A stretch of 64,000 bases of DNA from the NCBI RefSeq assembly GCF_000952155.1, contig NZ_JYON01000025.1:1-64000 (forward strand), in the 5' to 3' direction. The DNA is from Aliterella atlantica CENA595 (GTDB lineage: Bacteria > Cyanobacteriota > Cyanobacteriia > Cyanobacteriales > Chroococcidiopsidaceae). Positions 26,420 to 35,202 of the stretch are shown here, piece by piece. Both the position numbers and the translations under genes were made by a program. The stretch's first letter is position 1; the number at the start of each line of letters is the position of its first letter. Below the pieces are notes generated by a model, which ran no database searches, was not told where the DNA came from, and saw only the letters and a program-made list of their open reading frames with translations.

Positions 26420-26769
26420 TAAATAATTGTCTGCTAGAGCTTTGTAGCTATAACTAATTCAGTTAAAGGAAAAGCAGCAGATGAAGTTGCTTAAACATTT
26501 GTTGCTTTGGTAGCGTATCGGCAAGCGCTTTCAGTATGCCGCTTCCTTGCATCAATCCTTAAATATTTATAATTAATTAAGTACAGAATTTAATCGAGAG
26601 CAGCAATAAAATTTATTAAATGCAATTCAGAAATATTTATTCAAACTTCTTAAGAAATCTTAGTGAAAAAGCTATTTTAACCAAGAATAAACCCGTAAAA
26701 TTTCGGTTAACAACAAGTTGTCAGTAACATTACGATTGTTTTATTCAGATTTTAGATAAGAGCTACATC
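26420..26769. other. Intergenic gap
   Basis: 350 bp, AT-rich, stops in all frames. No structure noted. Confidence 0.4.
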
Positions 26770-27015
26770 GTGATTTTAAATAACAATTTAATATTTACTT
26801 TGGATGAAATTCTGCTTCTAGTTGAAAACTTGCCTACAGAGGAAAAAACTGAGCTAATTCAGAGGTTACTTAGCAAGCCATCAGCATTAGATGTCAATTA
26901 TCTACAGGGTTCGATGGTTGGTCTAGTTAGTACGATGGGGCGCGATGAAATAAGCGATCTATTGAGGGCGATCGCCAATCGCATTGCTGCGGATGGAGAT
27001 GTCCTTAGAAAATAG
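26770..27015 (+). CDS. Small helical protein, unknown
   Basis: 81 aa from GTG at 26770. Helical with an acidic first half (LDEILLLVENLPTEEKTELIQRLL), a pattern seen in antitoxin-like or addiction-module proteins, but no toxin partner follows. A HIP1 octamer lies near its 3' end. Tentative. Confidence 0.5.
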   Translation: MILNNNLIFTLDEILLLVENLPTEEKTELIQRLLSKPSALDVNYLQGSMVGLVSTMGRDEISDLLRAIANRIAADGDVLRK

Positions 27016-27217
27016 TCTAGAAGCGGAATCTTCTTCGATTTGCGATACTCCTACTGCTCTTGAATAGATCGAGCTAGTTGCGCTTAAGTAAGTGCAACCT
27101 TTACAAGCACGATTGCACTTACACTCATCTCCATTAAATAACCTAATGGACCGCTTCAATACTCTTAGATTTTTTAGGTTTTTATTCGTGAAATTATGTA
27201 ATATTTGAGTTACGCAG

Positions 27218-27808
27218 TCACTTTCCTAAAGATAAGCTTACCTCCCAATTTTTATTTTTCATTTCTTCATAGGAGTAGTTTAACTGTCCACGACGACCTA
27301 CCTGAATACTGTAGAAGTCAGACTTGGGTATATTGTCTACTTGAAATTCAAAGACACATAAAACACTTGAGTATTCACTTGAAGGTTGCGTACCGTTTCC
27401 AGTCTGTCCGAGTGCTAGAATATTGCCTTTACCATCTTGGATTGTTACTGACATTCCTCCTTGAATATCATCATAACCACCAGTTCCATAACAATTATCC
27501 TCTGAGCCAGATATATCTGAGTCCACTAATGTTAAACTACCTTTGATTTGGTGAATAGGAGATTTAGCAACAGTTAGTTTAATTTTACTACCTTTGTTTG
27601 TAGAAGCTTCAGCGCTTGGTTGTTGACTTAAAACTTGTCCTGGTTGAACATCCTCTTCTACTTTTTCTATAGTCTCTACCTCGAAGCCTTGTCCCTTTAA
27701 AATTCCTCTAGCATAACCAGCTTCTTCGCCTACAACATTAGGGACTTTTGTACTATTGCAAGATGTAAGAAGAAGCATGATACCGATTAATGGTATTAAT
27801 TTTTTCAT
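27218..27808 (-). CDS. PASTA-domain lipoprotein
   Basis: 196 aa. Lipobox LLLTSC near residue 17 predicts a lipid-anchored protein. Residues 21-82 form one PASTA domain (VPNVVGEEAGYARGILKGQG, VQPGQVLSQQPSA, GSKIKLTVA), which binds wall fragments in other proteins. The C-terminal 110 residues are unrecognised beta-rich sequence with two cysteines. Starts at ATG 27808. Separate from the membrane module at 28-30.7 kb by 227 bp, same strand. Confidence 0.85.
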   Translation of the reverse strand: MKKLIPLIGIMLLLTSCNSTKVPNVVGEEAGYARGILKGQGFEVETIEKVEEDVQPGQVLSQQPSAEASTNKGSKIKLTVAKSPIHQIKGSLTLVDSDISGSEDNCYGTGGYDDIQGGMSVTIQDGKGNILALGQTGNGTQPSSEYSSVLCVFEFQVDNIPKSDFYSIQVGRRGQLNYSYEEMKNKNWEVSLSLGK

Positions 27809-28035
27809 ACGAAGACTTTACAAATTTGACTAATAAAATCATTAAAAGTGCGAGCTTATTATTCCCAAAAAATTATGAGCGATCGCATTTTGCACGAAAT
27901 TTTTCCTTCAGTAACTTAACATTGTCAATTCGTTATTCTGTATTTCTTTTATTTAAGGCAATACAATAGACTCGCTAAAGTTGTCTACCTTTCAATTAAT
28001 TATTTGATGAAATGTACTGAATCTATTTGAATAAA

Positions 28036-28740
28036 TTACTGTACGCCAACTTTTCTACCCTCTGAACTAAATGAAATTTGGGTAGTTGCATTCATAGGCT
28101 CCCACCCAACATTAAACCCGTCTTTTAAAGCTAACTCTCTCGTCCGTCTGAAAGCTTCAAAGCTATCTGGTCTAACAATAAAAGCTAAATAATCTTTTTC
28201 GGGATCAAGTTTTTTAATCACACGCTGAAATTCTGAATCTGCTAGTATTAACTCCTTGGTAGATTCGCCAGCAGTTTCTTCTAAAGGTTTGTAGACTAAT
28301 CCTAAAGGCTCTAGTTCAATCTGTACTTCGTAGTGGGATGTCTTCGCTCGAAAACTTTTTACTTGCTCTGCTTTATATTCTATACATTCTTTATATCGCT
28401 GTAGTTGATAAGTATAGTCTTGCAAACTTATACTGTTTAATTCATCCGGTGCTATTGGTTTTTCACAAGTTGCTAAGGATTCAGTAAATTTGTTTACTTG
28501 AGTTGTAGCTGCTTCTCGATCGATATACACTACTTTATTGCCTCGAACTTCAAAAAACTGGGGAGTCTTTTGAGTTGTAGAAACTAAAGGAGTACGCACA
28601 ATCGTTGCGGATTGGACAGCAACAAGACTAACGAATAGGCTAACAAACATTAACACTCCTACAGTGTTTGTCAGGATATCCAAAAAAGAGTCTAGATTTT
28701 GGGTAGGTGCAATATGTTGTCTATTTTGCCGTCTTCTCAT
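28036..28740 (-). CDS. TolR/ExbD-like single-TM protein (second of two)
   Basis: 234 aa. One TM segment near 19-42 (SFLDILTNTVGVLMFVSLFV) with an Asp-rich entry like TolR/MotB partners of proton-channel proteins. The periplasmic part ends in a domain with YLAFIVRPDSFEAFRRTREL, which is also found in its neighbour. It overlaps that neighbour by 4 bp (ATGA). Probably the stator partner of the MotA/TolQ-like protein at 29206-30660. Confidence 0.75.
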   Translation of the reverse strand: MRRRQNRQHIAPTQNLDSFLDILTNTVGVLMFVSLFVSLVAVQSATIVRTPLVSTTQKTPQFFEVRGNKVVYIDREAATTQVNKFTESLATCEKPIAPDELNSISLQDYTYQLQRYKECIEYKAEQVKSFRAKTSHYEVQIELEPLGLVYKPLEETAGESTKELILADSEFQRVIKKLDPEKDYLAFIVRPDSFEAFRRTRELALKDGFNVGWEPMNATTQISFSSEGRKVGVQ

Positions 28741-29234
28741 TTTGCACTCCTAAGTGATGAATTCTGTATTTTCAACTGCCAGCCTTCATCAATTGGTTCA
28801 AAGCCAATATCAATATTTTCTCGTTCAATTAGGCTTCTGACTTTATCAAAAACATCTATTCCATCAGGGCGGATAGCAACAATCAAATACTCTTGGTTTC
28901 GGCGGCTACTTACCTCGTCGAGCAATCTTCTTAATGCTGAACTAGGCGAATCGATATCTTCTTTAAGTACCAACTCCTGGTTAGGGTGAATAATGATGCC
29001 ATTTCCCTGACATTCTATGTAGCGGGGAGTCTTAGTTTGATTTTGACCGTGTTCGCTCCTAGCTATGATTGTTACTTGTCTTTGGCTACTCAAAATTTGT
29101 GAGGTGACGACAATAATTAACAAAATTAATGTACCGATAGTACAAACAAGAATTGATAGAAACGGAAACAACTCTAATTCGATTGCTTGTCGGCGGATAG
29201 ATTTTCTATGCATAGCCATTAAGGCTCCGCTCAT
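28737..29234 (-). CDS. TolR/ExbD-like single-TM protein (first of two)
   Basis: 165 aa from 29234; ATGs at 29219 and 29213 are also possible starts. One TM segment (FPFLSILVCTIGTLILLII). The rest shares the layout YIECQGNGIIIHP...LIVAIRPDGIDVFDKVRSLI with the next gene, so the two are paralogues. It overlaps the MotA/TolQ-like gene by 29 bp, hence tight coupling. The family uses the proton gradient through the TM helix. Confidence 0.75.
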   Translation of the reverse strand: MSGALMAMHRKSIRRQAIELELFPFLSILVCTIGTLILLIIVVTSQILSSQRQVTIIARSEHGQNQTKTPRYIECQGNGIIIHPNQELVLKEDIDSPSSALRRLLDEVSSRRNQEYLIVAIRPDGIDVFDKVRSLIERENIDIGFEPIDEGWQLKIQNSSLRSAK

Positions 29235-30660
29235 CTCGCTCTACTAAGGTGATCCGGCGCGGACGGCTCAATTGCTCTAGAACAGGACTAATCTGAGCTA
29301 AATTTTCTCTTACTCCGACTAGGACGTGTTCTAGTTGTGCTGTCTGCTCCAAAGAATTAACGGTCTGCTCTAAGCTTTGCTGTAGTTTGACTATCTCTAA
29401 TACCTGAACAGCAGATTTTTCTAGGGCAACAACACGACTATCAAGTGCTTTAGCTGCCTGCTCTAGTTGATAGCACAGTTTCTCTGCTTGTTCTGTTAAG
29501 CCCATTGCTACAGATGAATTACCAGCTTTGAATTCATCCAATAATTGCCTATTGCTAGCTCTGATTTCACTTACTAAGTTAGTAAACGCTGTCTGACTTG
29601 CTTGCTGCTGCTGTTCAAAGAAAGTTACAAAATCTTGACGATCTTTCAGGGCAGTTTGACTGACTTCGCCTAGTTGCTCAATTAGCTGTGCGTTGATATT
29701 TTGCACTTTGCCTATTTCAGCAAGGAAGCCTTTAGCTAAAGCTGCTGCTGCTTGTTTAGCGTAAGTGTGGGCAGGTTCAATTAAATCTTCAGGTTCGGGT
29801 AAACTTTCGTTGAGAGCTTGGGTAACAGCTTTGGTAATAGCCTTTTCATCCAAACTATTAGACTTATCTCTTAGTCGTGGCAGTAGTTTTTCGTTGATAT
29901 AAATATCAATTGCCAGGAGTAAACGAGACTCAAAGCGTTCAATTACAACAAGAGGAATCATTACCAAAACGCTCAGACACAAAGCCAGAAGAGTCGTGTC
30001 AAATCCAATTGCTAGACCAGTAGTTACTGTACTAATACCTTGTTTAATTTGTTCAATTTCTGCTGCTTCTGACAAAAAGCTGGAAAAACCATTAACAGCA
30101 TTACTAATTCCAAGCACTGTCCCTATAAATCCTAATAGGGGAATAGCCCAAACAAAAATTCGCGGTATGGAGTACGATGATTCAGAAACAGATGCATAGA
30201 ATGATGAATCATCAAGAGCTAATTCTGTAGCTGTTTTGCGATTACCTGAGTGTATATATGCCGCCAAAACTCTACTACAGCGAACTGCTAGCAAATTTTT
30301 GGTACTCAACAGACTTTGCTGGAGTTTATTAACTTGTTGTGAATTAGGATTTTCTAAGGAAGCATTTTGAGGAATGCAGTCTTGGTTAATAGCTAGAAAT
30401 TCTTTTTGTAGCTTGATAAATTTCAGAGCAGCAAACGCTAATACAGTCCAAGATAAGAAGATGACAAGATGCTGAGTAAATCCTCGGTCGTATAGTAAAA
30501 CACCAAGGTAAGAAGTTCGTATAGGCAGTAAAACTCCATAAACAATTGCTGTCAGTCCAAAAGCAATAGCTAGGGCAATAGGTATTTGAACACTTAACTC
30601 TTGACGTTCAGAGCCACGAGATTTTGATGTAATTTTTTTGCTAAATATTTTGCCTACCAT
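29206..30660 (-). CDS. MotA/TolQ/ExbB-family proton channel with long coiled-coil tail
   Basis: 484 aa. Hydrophobic segments at about 24-45, 63-83, 167-189 and 212-240; PLLGFIGTVLGISNAVNGF followed by GISTVTTGLAIGFDTT is the MotA/TolQ/ExbB signature. Residues 265-484 form a long soluble, coiled-coil-rich tail rather than the short end of TolQ. Long tails of this kind occur in ZorA of the Zorya defence system. First gene of a three-gene overlapping module. It probably couples proton flow to a mechanical or signalling task. Confidence 0.85.
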   Translation of the reverse strand: MVGKIFSKKITSKSRGSERQELSVQIPIALAIAFGLTAIVYGVLLPIRTSYLGVLLYDRGFTQHLVIFLSWTVLAFAALKFIKLQKEFLAINQDCIPQNASLENPNSQQVNKLQQSLLSTKNLLAVRCSRVLAAYIHSGNRKTATELALDDSSFYASVSESSYSIPRIFVWAIPLLGFIGTVLGISNAVNGFSSFLSEAAEIEQIKQGISTVTTGLAIGFDTTLLALCLSVLVMIPLVVIERFESRLLLAIDIYINEKLLPRLRDKSNSLDEKAITKAVTQALNESLPEPEDLIEPAHTYAKQAAAALAKGFLAEIGKVQNINAQLIEQLGEVSQTALKDRQDFVTFFEQQQQASQTAFTNLVSEIRASNRQLLDEFKAGNSSVAMGLTEQAEKLCYQLEQAAKALDSRVVALEKSAVQVLEIVKLQQSLEQTVNSLEQTAQLEHVLVGVRENLAQISPVLEQLSRPRRITLVERDERSLNGYA

Positions 30661-31162
30661 ATAATTTCTATCAATTAATTTAATTAATCGGACAATTCAA
30701 AAGTCTTTAGTTCGTATGTTAATAAGAGAAATGTTCCTATCTATACCCTTCTCCAAGTAAAGTTAGGTTAGAAGATTGGGTTAGATTATAAATAGTAAAA
30801 ATTCGGTATTTAAAAATGTAAAGGTTGCGTAAAGGATACTCTCGTTAAAGTAAATCCTTCATCAGTGTTTTTACCCATTCTTGAGCGTTCGCCGCAGTGT
30901 CTCCGTAGTTTTATCTAGGATTAAGCAAACATCTTATAGTCAATCGGGATTCTAAAGAGTTAGAAGAGGTGCGTTTCTACCAGTGCCACAAGTAGGGTAA
31001 TAACAATCATCAAAGCAGAAAACCGCAACAAGACCTGCTCAACACATTTGAGCTTATTAGGCATATTTTTTTAAGCCTCGTCCTGCACGGAGTTTTTCGC
31101 AGGCGATCGCTTGCTGTAGATGGAAATTCTCGCCTAATCCTTAGAAACCTCTTGCTAATTAG
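30661..31162. other. Intergenic gap upstream of the proton-channel module
   Basis: About 500 bp, AT-rich in the first part, with a HIP1 octamer at about 31101. It should hold the promoter of the module, but no box is clear. No gene seen. Confidence 0.4.
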
Positions 31163-31369
31163 TTAAGGGGACTGTCTAGCTTTTTGGATCTGCTCTATGG
31201 TTGCTATTTGCATAGGGTTGAGGTCATCATTCAATATGAAAAAGCCTTCCTCTAGCTCAATTACATCACCTTCTCTGAGTTCACAGTCTGGCTCCCGCGC
31301 AGGGTGCATCATCATATACATCTCACGAGTTGCAAGGCGAGTTTCATCAATCATGAATTTAGTAATCAT
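31163..31369 (-). CDS. Small protein following HigBA, unknown
   Basis: 68 aa, acidic, with a compact beta-rich pattern (DVIELEEGFFILND). It starts 9 bp after the antitoxin gene, so it is probably the third gene of that operon. Function unknown. Confidence 0.6.
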   Translation of the reverse strand: MITKFMIDETRLATREMYMMMHPAREPDCELREGDVIELEEGFFILNDDLNPMQIATIEQIQKARQSP

Positions 31370-31378
31370 ATCTCTGCA

Positions 31379-31780
31379 CTAACTAAACAACGCTGGAGAT
31401 ACATGAAAAAACTCTCCTAGAGCCTTTGCCCAATTCTTATCGATACCTCTTTTCCCGTTGACTACTTCACGGACTACATCTTGATCAGCACTGATTACTC
31501 CAACCAAATCTTCATCCTTGGTATTCTGAGCTTCCATCAAATGCAGCAGTATTGAATAGGGATCTGCTTGGGGCAGCGGGTAATGCTCCTCTTCAAATTT
31601 CTCAATCAGCGTTACCAGTAGTGTTAATAAGGTATCTTCTTCTGGAGTGCGATCGCTCTTATGTTCCAACTCTTCAGCTAGAGCGATCGCAGCTTCATTC
31701 TCTGCCTCTGTTTCGATTACTTTAGGTTGGTATTTTGAAAGCAAAATAGCATAAGAATCAGAATTAATAGTACGGGTCAT
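31379..31780 (-). CDS. HigA-like antitoxin (COG5499 type)
   Basis: 133 aa. The acidic N-terminal half (EAENEAAIALAEELEHKSDR) and the helix-turn-helix end (VGVISADQDVVREVVNGKRG, KALGEFFHVSPALF) match antitoxins paired with HigB2-type toxins. It overlaps the upstream toxin gene by 17 bp. It should neutralise the toxin and repress the operon. A HIP1 octamer lies within the gene. Confidence 0.85.
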   Translation of the reverse strand: MTRTINSDSYAILLSKYQPKVIETEAENEAAIALAEELEHKSDRTPEEDTLLTLLVTLIEKFEEEHYPLPQADPYSILLHLMEAQNTKDEDLVGVISADQDVVREVVNGKRGIDKNWAKALGEFFHVSPALFS

Positions 31781-32063
31781 TTTTCCAAGCCTCCTTATCG
31801 TAATCAGCGTGAGTAAGAATGTACTTGATATAAATTCTTTGAGTGGAGTAGATAATGTCTACAATCAAGCGATAATTATTTCCTTTGATATTAAATATAG
31901 TAAAATTTCCCGCAGCATCAGCGCTTGGATAGACTTGGCGCACTTCATTAATATTGCTCCATTGTGCTGATTTTGCCACTCTGTACCAAGTATCTAAAGG
32001 TAAAGATGCATCAGGATGAATTTCAGCAAATTCTAGTAGTCTTCGGCGGCTGATAATGTGCAT
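31764..32063 (-). CDS. HigB-family toxin (PF09907-type)
   Basis: 99 aa. MHIISRRRLLEFAEIHPDA at the start and NNYRLIVDI with YIKYILTHADYDKEAWKN at the end are the marks of this HigB family, mRNA interferases. ATG at 32063. A complete toxin-antitoxin pair with the next gene, toxin first, and the second HigBA-type locus of the window. Confidence 0.9.
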   Translation of the reverse strand: MHIISRRRLLEFAEIHPDASLPLDTWYRVAKSAQWSNINEVRQVYPSADAAGNFTIFNIKGNNYRLIVDIIYSTQRIYIKYILTHADYDKEAWKNDPYY

Positions 32064-32353
32064 TAAGCATTCAAAAGAAACGGAAAATTTGTTAGTGACT
32101 ATTTTATGCGAGGCGCGGCTGTGTGGAACGCACTGCTATAAGCGATCGCATTAGGCTTTGTTCCCCCAGAACTGATGGACACTTTTAAGCCAATTATCGC
32201 ACCCGATTGTTTTACTCGCTAAACCGTGTATTGGGGTGTTTCCACTAAACCCTGTGTAATTGCAAGCTTAATCAAAATATCTAATTTACTATCGCTGCTT
32301 TTAATTATTATTCCTATTTGAATTATTTTCGGAATTAATCTTGTTAGCCGCTC
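32064..32353. other. Intergenic gap
   Basis: Just under 300 bp with a HIP1 octamer at about 32144 and a degenerate copy of the 12-bp word at 32163-32173. No gene. Confidence 0.4.
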
Positions 32354-33232
32354 TTAATTCTCCAATTCGTAGTTTGGTGGAGGATAAATACCTTGAGGAT
32401 ATAAAATTTCTGGTGAGTCTTCTGCCATCTCTTGAATGCGTTCCAAAGCTGCTTTGCAATCTTCCAACGCGCGATGACCCCCACCTAATGGCTGCCATCG
32501 ATAGTTTTTCCAATACTGGCTCCAGTCTCCGCACCACTGCGAATACCACTCCATGATGCACTCTGAGCGCACATTTAAGCCCAATGGTGGCTCTAGCCCG
32601 TGCAGCTTGCGGCAATAGCTCAAAACACAAATATCAAAGCTGACATTGTAAATTAATACTTGTTTGCCCTCTAATATGCTGTGTATTTGCGAGAAGACTT
32701 CGGGAAAAGATAGGGCATCTTTCACCATTTCATCGCTGATTCCATGAATTGCTGTAGCTTCAACAGGAATAGGGATAGTAGGCTTAATCAATGTGTTCAG
32801 CAAAGTTCTTGCTTGATGATCGATAATAGCTATTTCAATTATTTCTGCATCACCTAGTCCAGTAGTTTCTGTGTCTAATATTGTCCAGTTATCTCGACCT
32901 AATATTTCTTTTGCCCATTTAACAGCACGAACGCGATCGCGCTCGATAAAACCAACCTCCTTGTACCAATGTTCATAAGCATACTTACGTTTTTGCTTCT
33001 CACGGTTTTTAGCTAAAACTTCTAACTGTTTCGGGCTTGCTTTACGTTTAGGAACTGCACTTTCAGGTAACTCAGGATCGTAAAGTAAGCAATCATATTC
33101 TCGGCAGTGAATTACTCCAACAGCTTTCACCGGACGCAAGCCCATTTCTTGTATTTGGCGCTTCGTTTTTAAAAGGGCAGGTGGCTCGTTATTTCCACTG
33201 CCCCACCAGCTATAAGTTTGAATCTTGTCCAC
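32354..33232 (-). CDS. DEDDh 3'-5' exonuclease (DnaQ-like)
   Basis: 292 aa. ILDTETTGLGDAEIIEIAII (about 118-137) holds the DE of Exo I, NVSFDICVL the Exo II Asp, and HRALEDCKAAL the His-Asp of Exo III, the DEDDh layout of the DNA polymerase III epsilon family. The N-terminal 110 residues, with a basic helical stretch, are extra. Such proteins on plasmids may proof-read or degrade nucleic acids. It stands alone. Confidence 0.9.
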   Translation of the reverse strand: MDKIQTYSWWGSGNNEPPALLKTKRQIQEMGLRPVKAVGVIHCREYDCLLYDPELPESAVPKRKASPKQLEVLAKNREKQKRKYAYEHWYKEVGFIERDRVRAVKWAKEILGRDNWTILDTETTGLGDAEIIEIAIIDHQARTLLNTLIKPTIPIPVEATAIHGISDEMVKDALSFPEVFSQIHSILEGKQVLIYNVSFDICVLSYCRKLHGLEPPLGLNVRSECIMEWYSQWCGDWSQYWKNYRWQPLGGGHRALEDCKAALERIQEMAEDSPEILYPQGIYPPPNYELEN

Positions 33233-33398
33233 TGTTAGCTTAAATTATTTTCAGAATTTACTACATATCAAAAAGGGTCGCATCTCCTGAAATTAAATGA
33301 TACAAGACTTAACCGTAAGAGTTGACCTGCGATCGCACTACTCAATTGCATTGCCTCCAGATAGCTCCTAATGATGGCATTGGTCTACGTTGTCCGCC

Positions 33399-33481
33399 CG
33401 ACTGCGCTCCGCTCCGTCCGGCTAGGTCCTAAAGAGATAGCAGCCGCCCGACTCCGTTGCACTGCGTCCGGCTAGATCCAG
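33399..33481. repeat. Two imperfect 36-bp direct repeats
   Basis: Units reading ccgcccgactgcgctccgct and ccgcccgactccgttgcact at their starts, both ending cgtccggcta, about 47 bp apart. This type of CG-rich dispersed repeat is common in cyanobacterial spacers. Confidence 0.6.
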
Positions 33482-33516
33482 GTGAGGGTCATATTGTCTC
33501 GCTGATCGCTCGGTTC

Positions 33517-33599
33517 GCTTTTTTGCGCTTCGTGCGACTATAGCACACCCTTCGGGACGCTTCGCTTGTGCTTCGCTGCACTCTTGGGCGCAAAAAAGC
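33517..33599. repeat. Inverted repeat with 12-bp arms
   Basis: GCTTTTTTGCGC (33517-33528) and GCGCAAAAAAGC (33588-33599) are perfect complements across 59 nt. It lies after the SLOG gene on the minus strand. Either a terminator-type structure for that gene or the ends of a small degenerate element. Confidence 0.6.
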
Positions 33600-33737
33600 T
33601 CAGTTGGGAGAGAGAAGAAGAAGAAAAGAGAGAGGAGAGGTAAAGGTATCTCACTCTTTTGTCAAGCTGATTTTTTGGTGTGGTGCAGCTAAATTCGTGT
33701 TTTTTCCAACTTTTGCGCCACCACGAGATTAGTAAGA

Positions 33738-33756
33738 GTGGCGGCGCAGCCGCCAC
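33738..33756. terminator. GC-rich hairpin after the SLOG gene
   Basis: GTGGCGGC-gca-GCCGCCAC, perfect 8-bp stem and 3-nt loop, starting 5 bp beyond the SLOG stop codon. It lacks a clear T-run, so it may pause or protect the RNA end rather than terminate alone. Confidence 0.4.
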
Positions 33757-33761
33757 CGCCA

Positions 33762-34220
33762 CTACAGCAAACTTCGTTGGGCGTTTTTTATCCAGTCTGG
33801 TGCGATCGCATCATCCGTTAGTGGGTGCAGCACCACTTCAAGCCCATGCCCGACCGCCAGTGCCACAGTCCCCCACGTCCCCGATCCTTGCGCTTTGCCC
33901 CACGATTTTCCAGGTTTTAGCCCCGTAGGTGCAGGCTTGTTTACCCAAGCGTGTAGCGTCCCACCAGTAGCCGCCAAAGCTTTAATCATTCTCGTGCTTC
34001 GTTCTGCCCCCTGCGCTCTATACGGTAGTTCGGGGTTTTTCTCGTGCCGTGTATAGGTTGCCGCTTTTGCTCGTGCCGTCAGCAGCGCCAGCCGATCTAC
34101 CCCGTCCGCGTCCCCTATATGCCATAAGTCAGCATCAATGAGTCGCAATTCAGCTATCACCCGCGCATACTGTCCGCGCTCTAGTCTTCTGGTCCCTGTC
34201 ACTGCGATCGCCTTGGTCAT
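33762..34220 (-). CDS. SLOG/YspA-like nucleotide-binding protein
   Basis: 152 aa. AVTGTRRLERGQ at the N-terminus and LWHIGDADGVDRLALLTARA (about 32-51) are the nucleotide-binding loops of the SLOG superfamily (YspA/DprA-related). Members bind nucleotides or second messengers, and several sense signals in defence systems. No partner effector is adjacent. ATG at 34220; a HIP1-related motif lies at the start. Divergent from the SWIM gene. Confidence 0.7.
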   Translation of the reverse strand: MTKAIAVTGTRRLERGQYARVIAELRLIDADLWHIGDADGVDRLALLTARAKAATYTRHEKNPELPYRAQGAERSTRMIKALAATGGTLHAWVNKPAPTGLKPGKSWGKAQGSGTWGTVALAVGHGLEVVLHPLTDDAIAPDWIKNAQRSLL

Positions 34221-34362
34221 GATGTTTTTCTCTCTTCTTCCCTACCTCTCTATTATATTATGTTTTATGTATTTATAGTATTAAAATACTATTTATATTA
34301 TTTTCTTGCTATAATTAGGATATCCCCAAAAGGGAACGGACATCACATTTCAGGTAAACATC

Positions 34363-34803
34363 ATGGTTACAGCAACAAACATTCTTTATTCAGTAGCAGC
34401 AGCCCGACGCATTCTCGGTATTTACTACCCAGAAATTAAAGTTTCTATTCAAGTATGGGCAAAGGTTGTATTAGTCATCTCTGACGGTCGCCGCCCCCGC
34501 TTCATTAGCAAAAAGGTTTTCCATCAGCACTTTGTTGACTGGCGCAAGGAGCAAGCCAAAGCGCTAGTAGTCCAACGCCACCACTTACTACATAGCTCAT
34601 TCAATGTAGTTAATCCCAAGAAAGACTCTATGTATAGGGTAGTTGCTTGCAAAGATGCGCTTCATTGTGAGTGTGAGGACTACAAGAACCAGATCGGATT
34701 TTGGGGCAAAGCAATGTGCAAGCACTCTTTCGCCGCGCTGGACTTTATCGGCTACCGCTCCTTTGCTGATTATCTAGCCGCCCAGCAGGTAGCAGCAGCT
34801 TAA
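34363..34803 (+). CDS. SWIM zinc-finger plasmid protein
   Basis: 146 aa. HCECEDYKNQIGFWGKAMCKH (two Cys, then Cys-His) fits the CxCx(n)CxH SWIM zinc motif, used for DNA or protein contacts. The N-terminal 80 residues are a small alpha/beta domain. It is first of a plus-strand series of small plasmid genes to 38145. AT-rich upstream with AGGTAAAC before the ATG. A hairpin follows the stop. Confidence 0.85.
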   Translation: MVTATNILYSVAAARRILGIYYPEIKVSIQVWAKVVLVISDGRRPRFISKKVFHQHFVDWRKEQAKALVVQRHHLLHSSFNVVNPKKDSMYRVVACKDALHCECEDYKNQIGFWGKAMCKHSFAALDFIGYRSFADYLAAQQVAAA

Positions 34804-34809
34804 CGAAAG

Positions 34810-34832
34810 TGGGGTGACTACAGCAGTCGCCC
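34810..34832 (+). terminator. Hairpin after the SWIM gene
   Basis: GGGGTGACT and AGTCGCCCC form a 9-bp stem (one G-T pair) around a 5-nt loop, six bases after the stop codon. No strong T-run. It may limit read-through into the next gene. Confidence 0.4.
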
Positions 34833-34864
34833 CAACGTAAATAAACATCAACAGAGATCCTAGC

Positions 34865-35137
34865 ATGACACCCGAAATCGCCTGCCACGTTGACCAGGAA
34901 CATAAAGAACAGCAAGACGCGATCGCTGAAGAATGGCGATTAGAAGGAAAGACTGATGCAGCTTTTGGCTATCTACCTAAATTAAAAAACGAGGCATATC
35001 TAGCCGGATACCTCGAAGGTGTGCGGAGTCTTCCTTGTGATAGTTCAGGCGAGATTTTGTATGCAGTCGAGCCTGAACGGGAAGAATTTTCAGTTCCCGT
35101 ACCTTGCGATGTTGATTACGATTGCATCCCCTTCTAA
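34865..35137 (+). CDS. Small acidic protein, unknown
   Basis: 90 aa, acidic (first half rich in E/D/K helices, DQEHKEQQDAIAEEW), ending CDVDYDCIPF. No domain recognised. It lies between the SWIM and next genes on the same strand. It carries a HIP1-like GCGATCGC near 34919. Confidence 0.65.
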   Translation: MTPEIACHVDQEHKEQQDAIAEEWRLEGKTDAAFGYLPKLKNEAYLAGYLEGVRSLPCDSSGEILYAVEPEREEFSVPVPCDVDYDCIPF

Positions 35138-35202
35138 ATTTGGTAGTCCTAAGCATGACTGTAAAAGGCTTACAGAACAAGACTTAAAAAGAGACAAACA
35201 TC

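Larger units (their letters stand above)
33233..33761. other. Repeat-rich intergenic gap
   Basis: About 530 bp. It holds two imperfect 36-bp direct repeats starting CCGCCCGACT (33399 and 33446 region), a long inverted repeat (33517-33599), and a purine tract (33608-33652). No coding region is credible; a 74-codon minus-strand frame (33538-33762) is low-complexity. Confidence 0.55.

Noticed and set aside
27205..27546. 113-codon plus-strand frame
   Set aside because: Antisense to the PASTA lipoprotein gene and without features.
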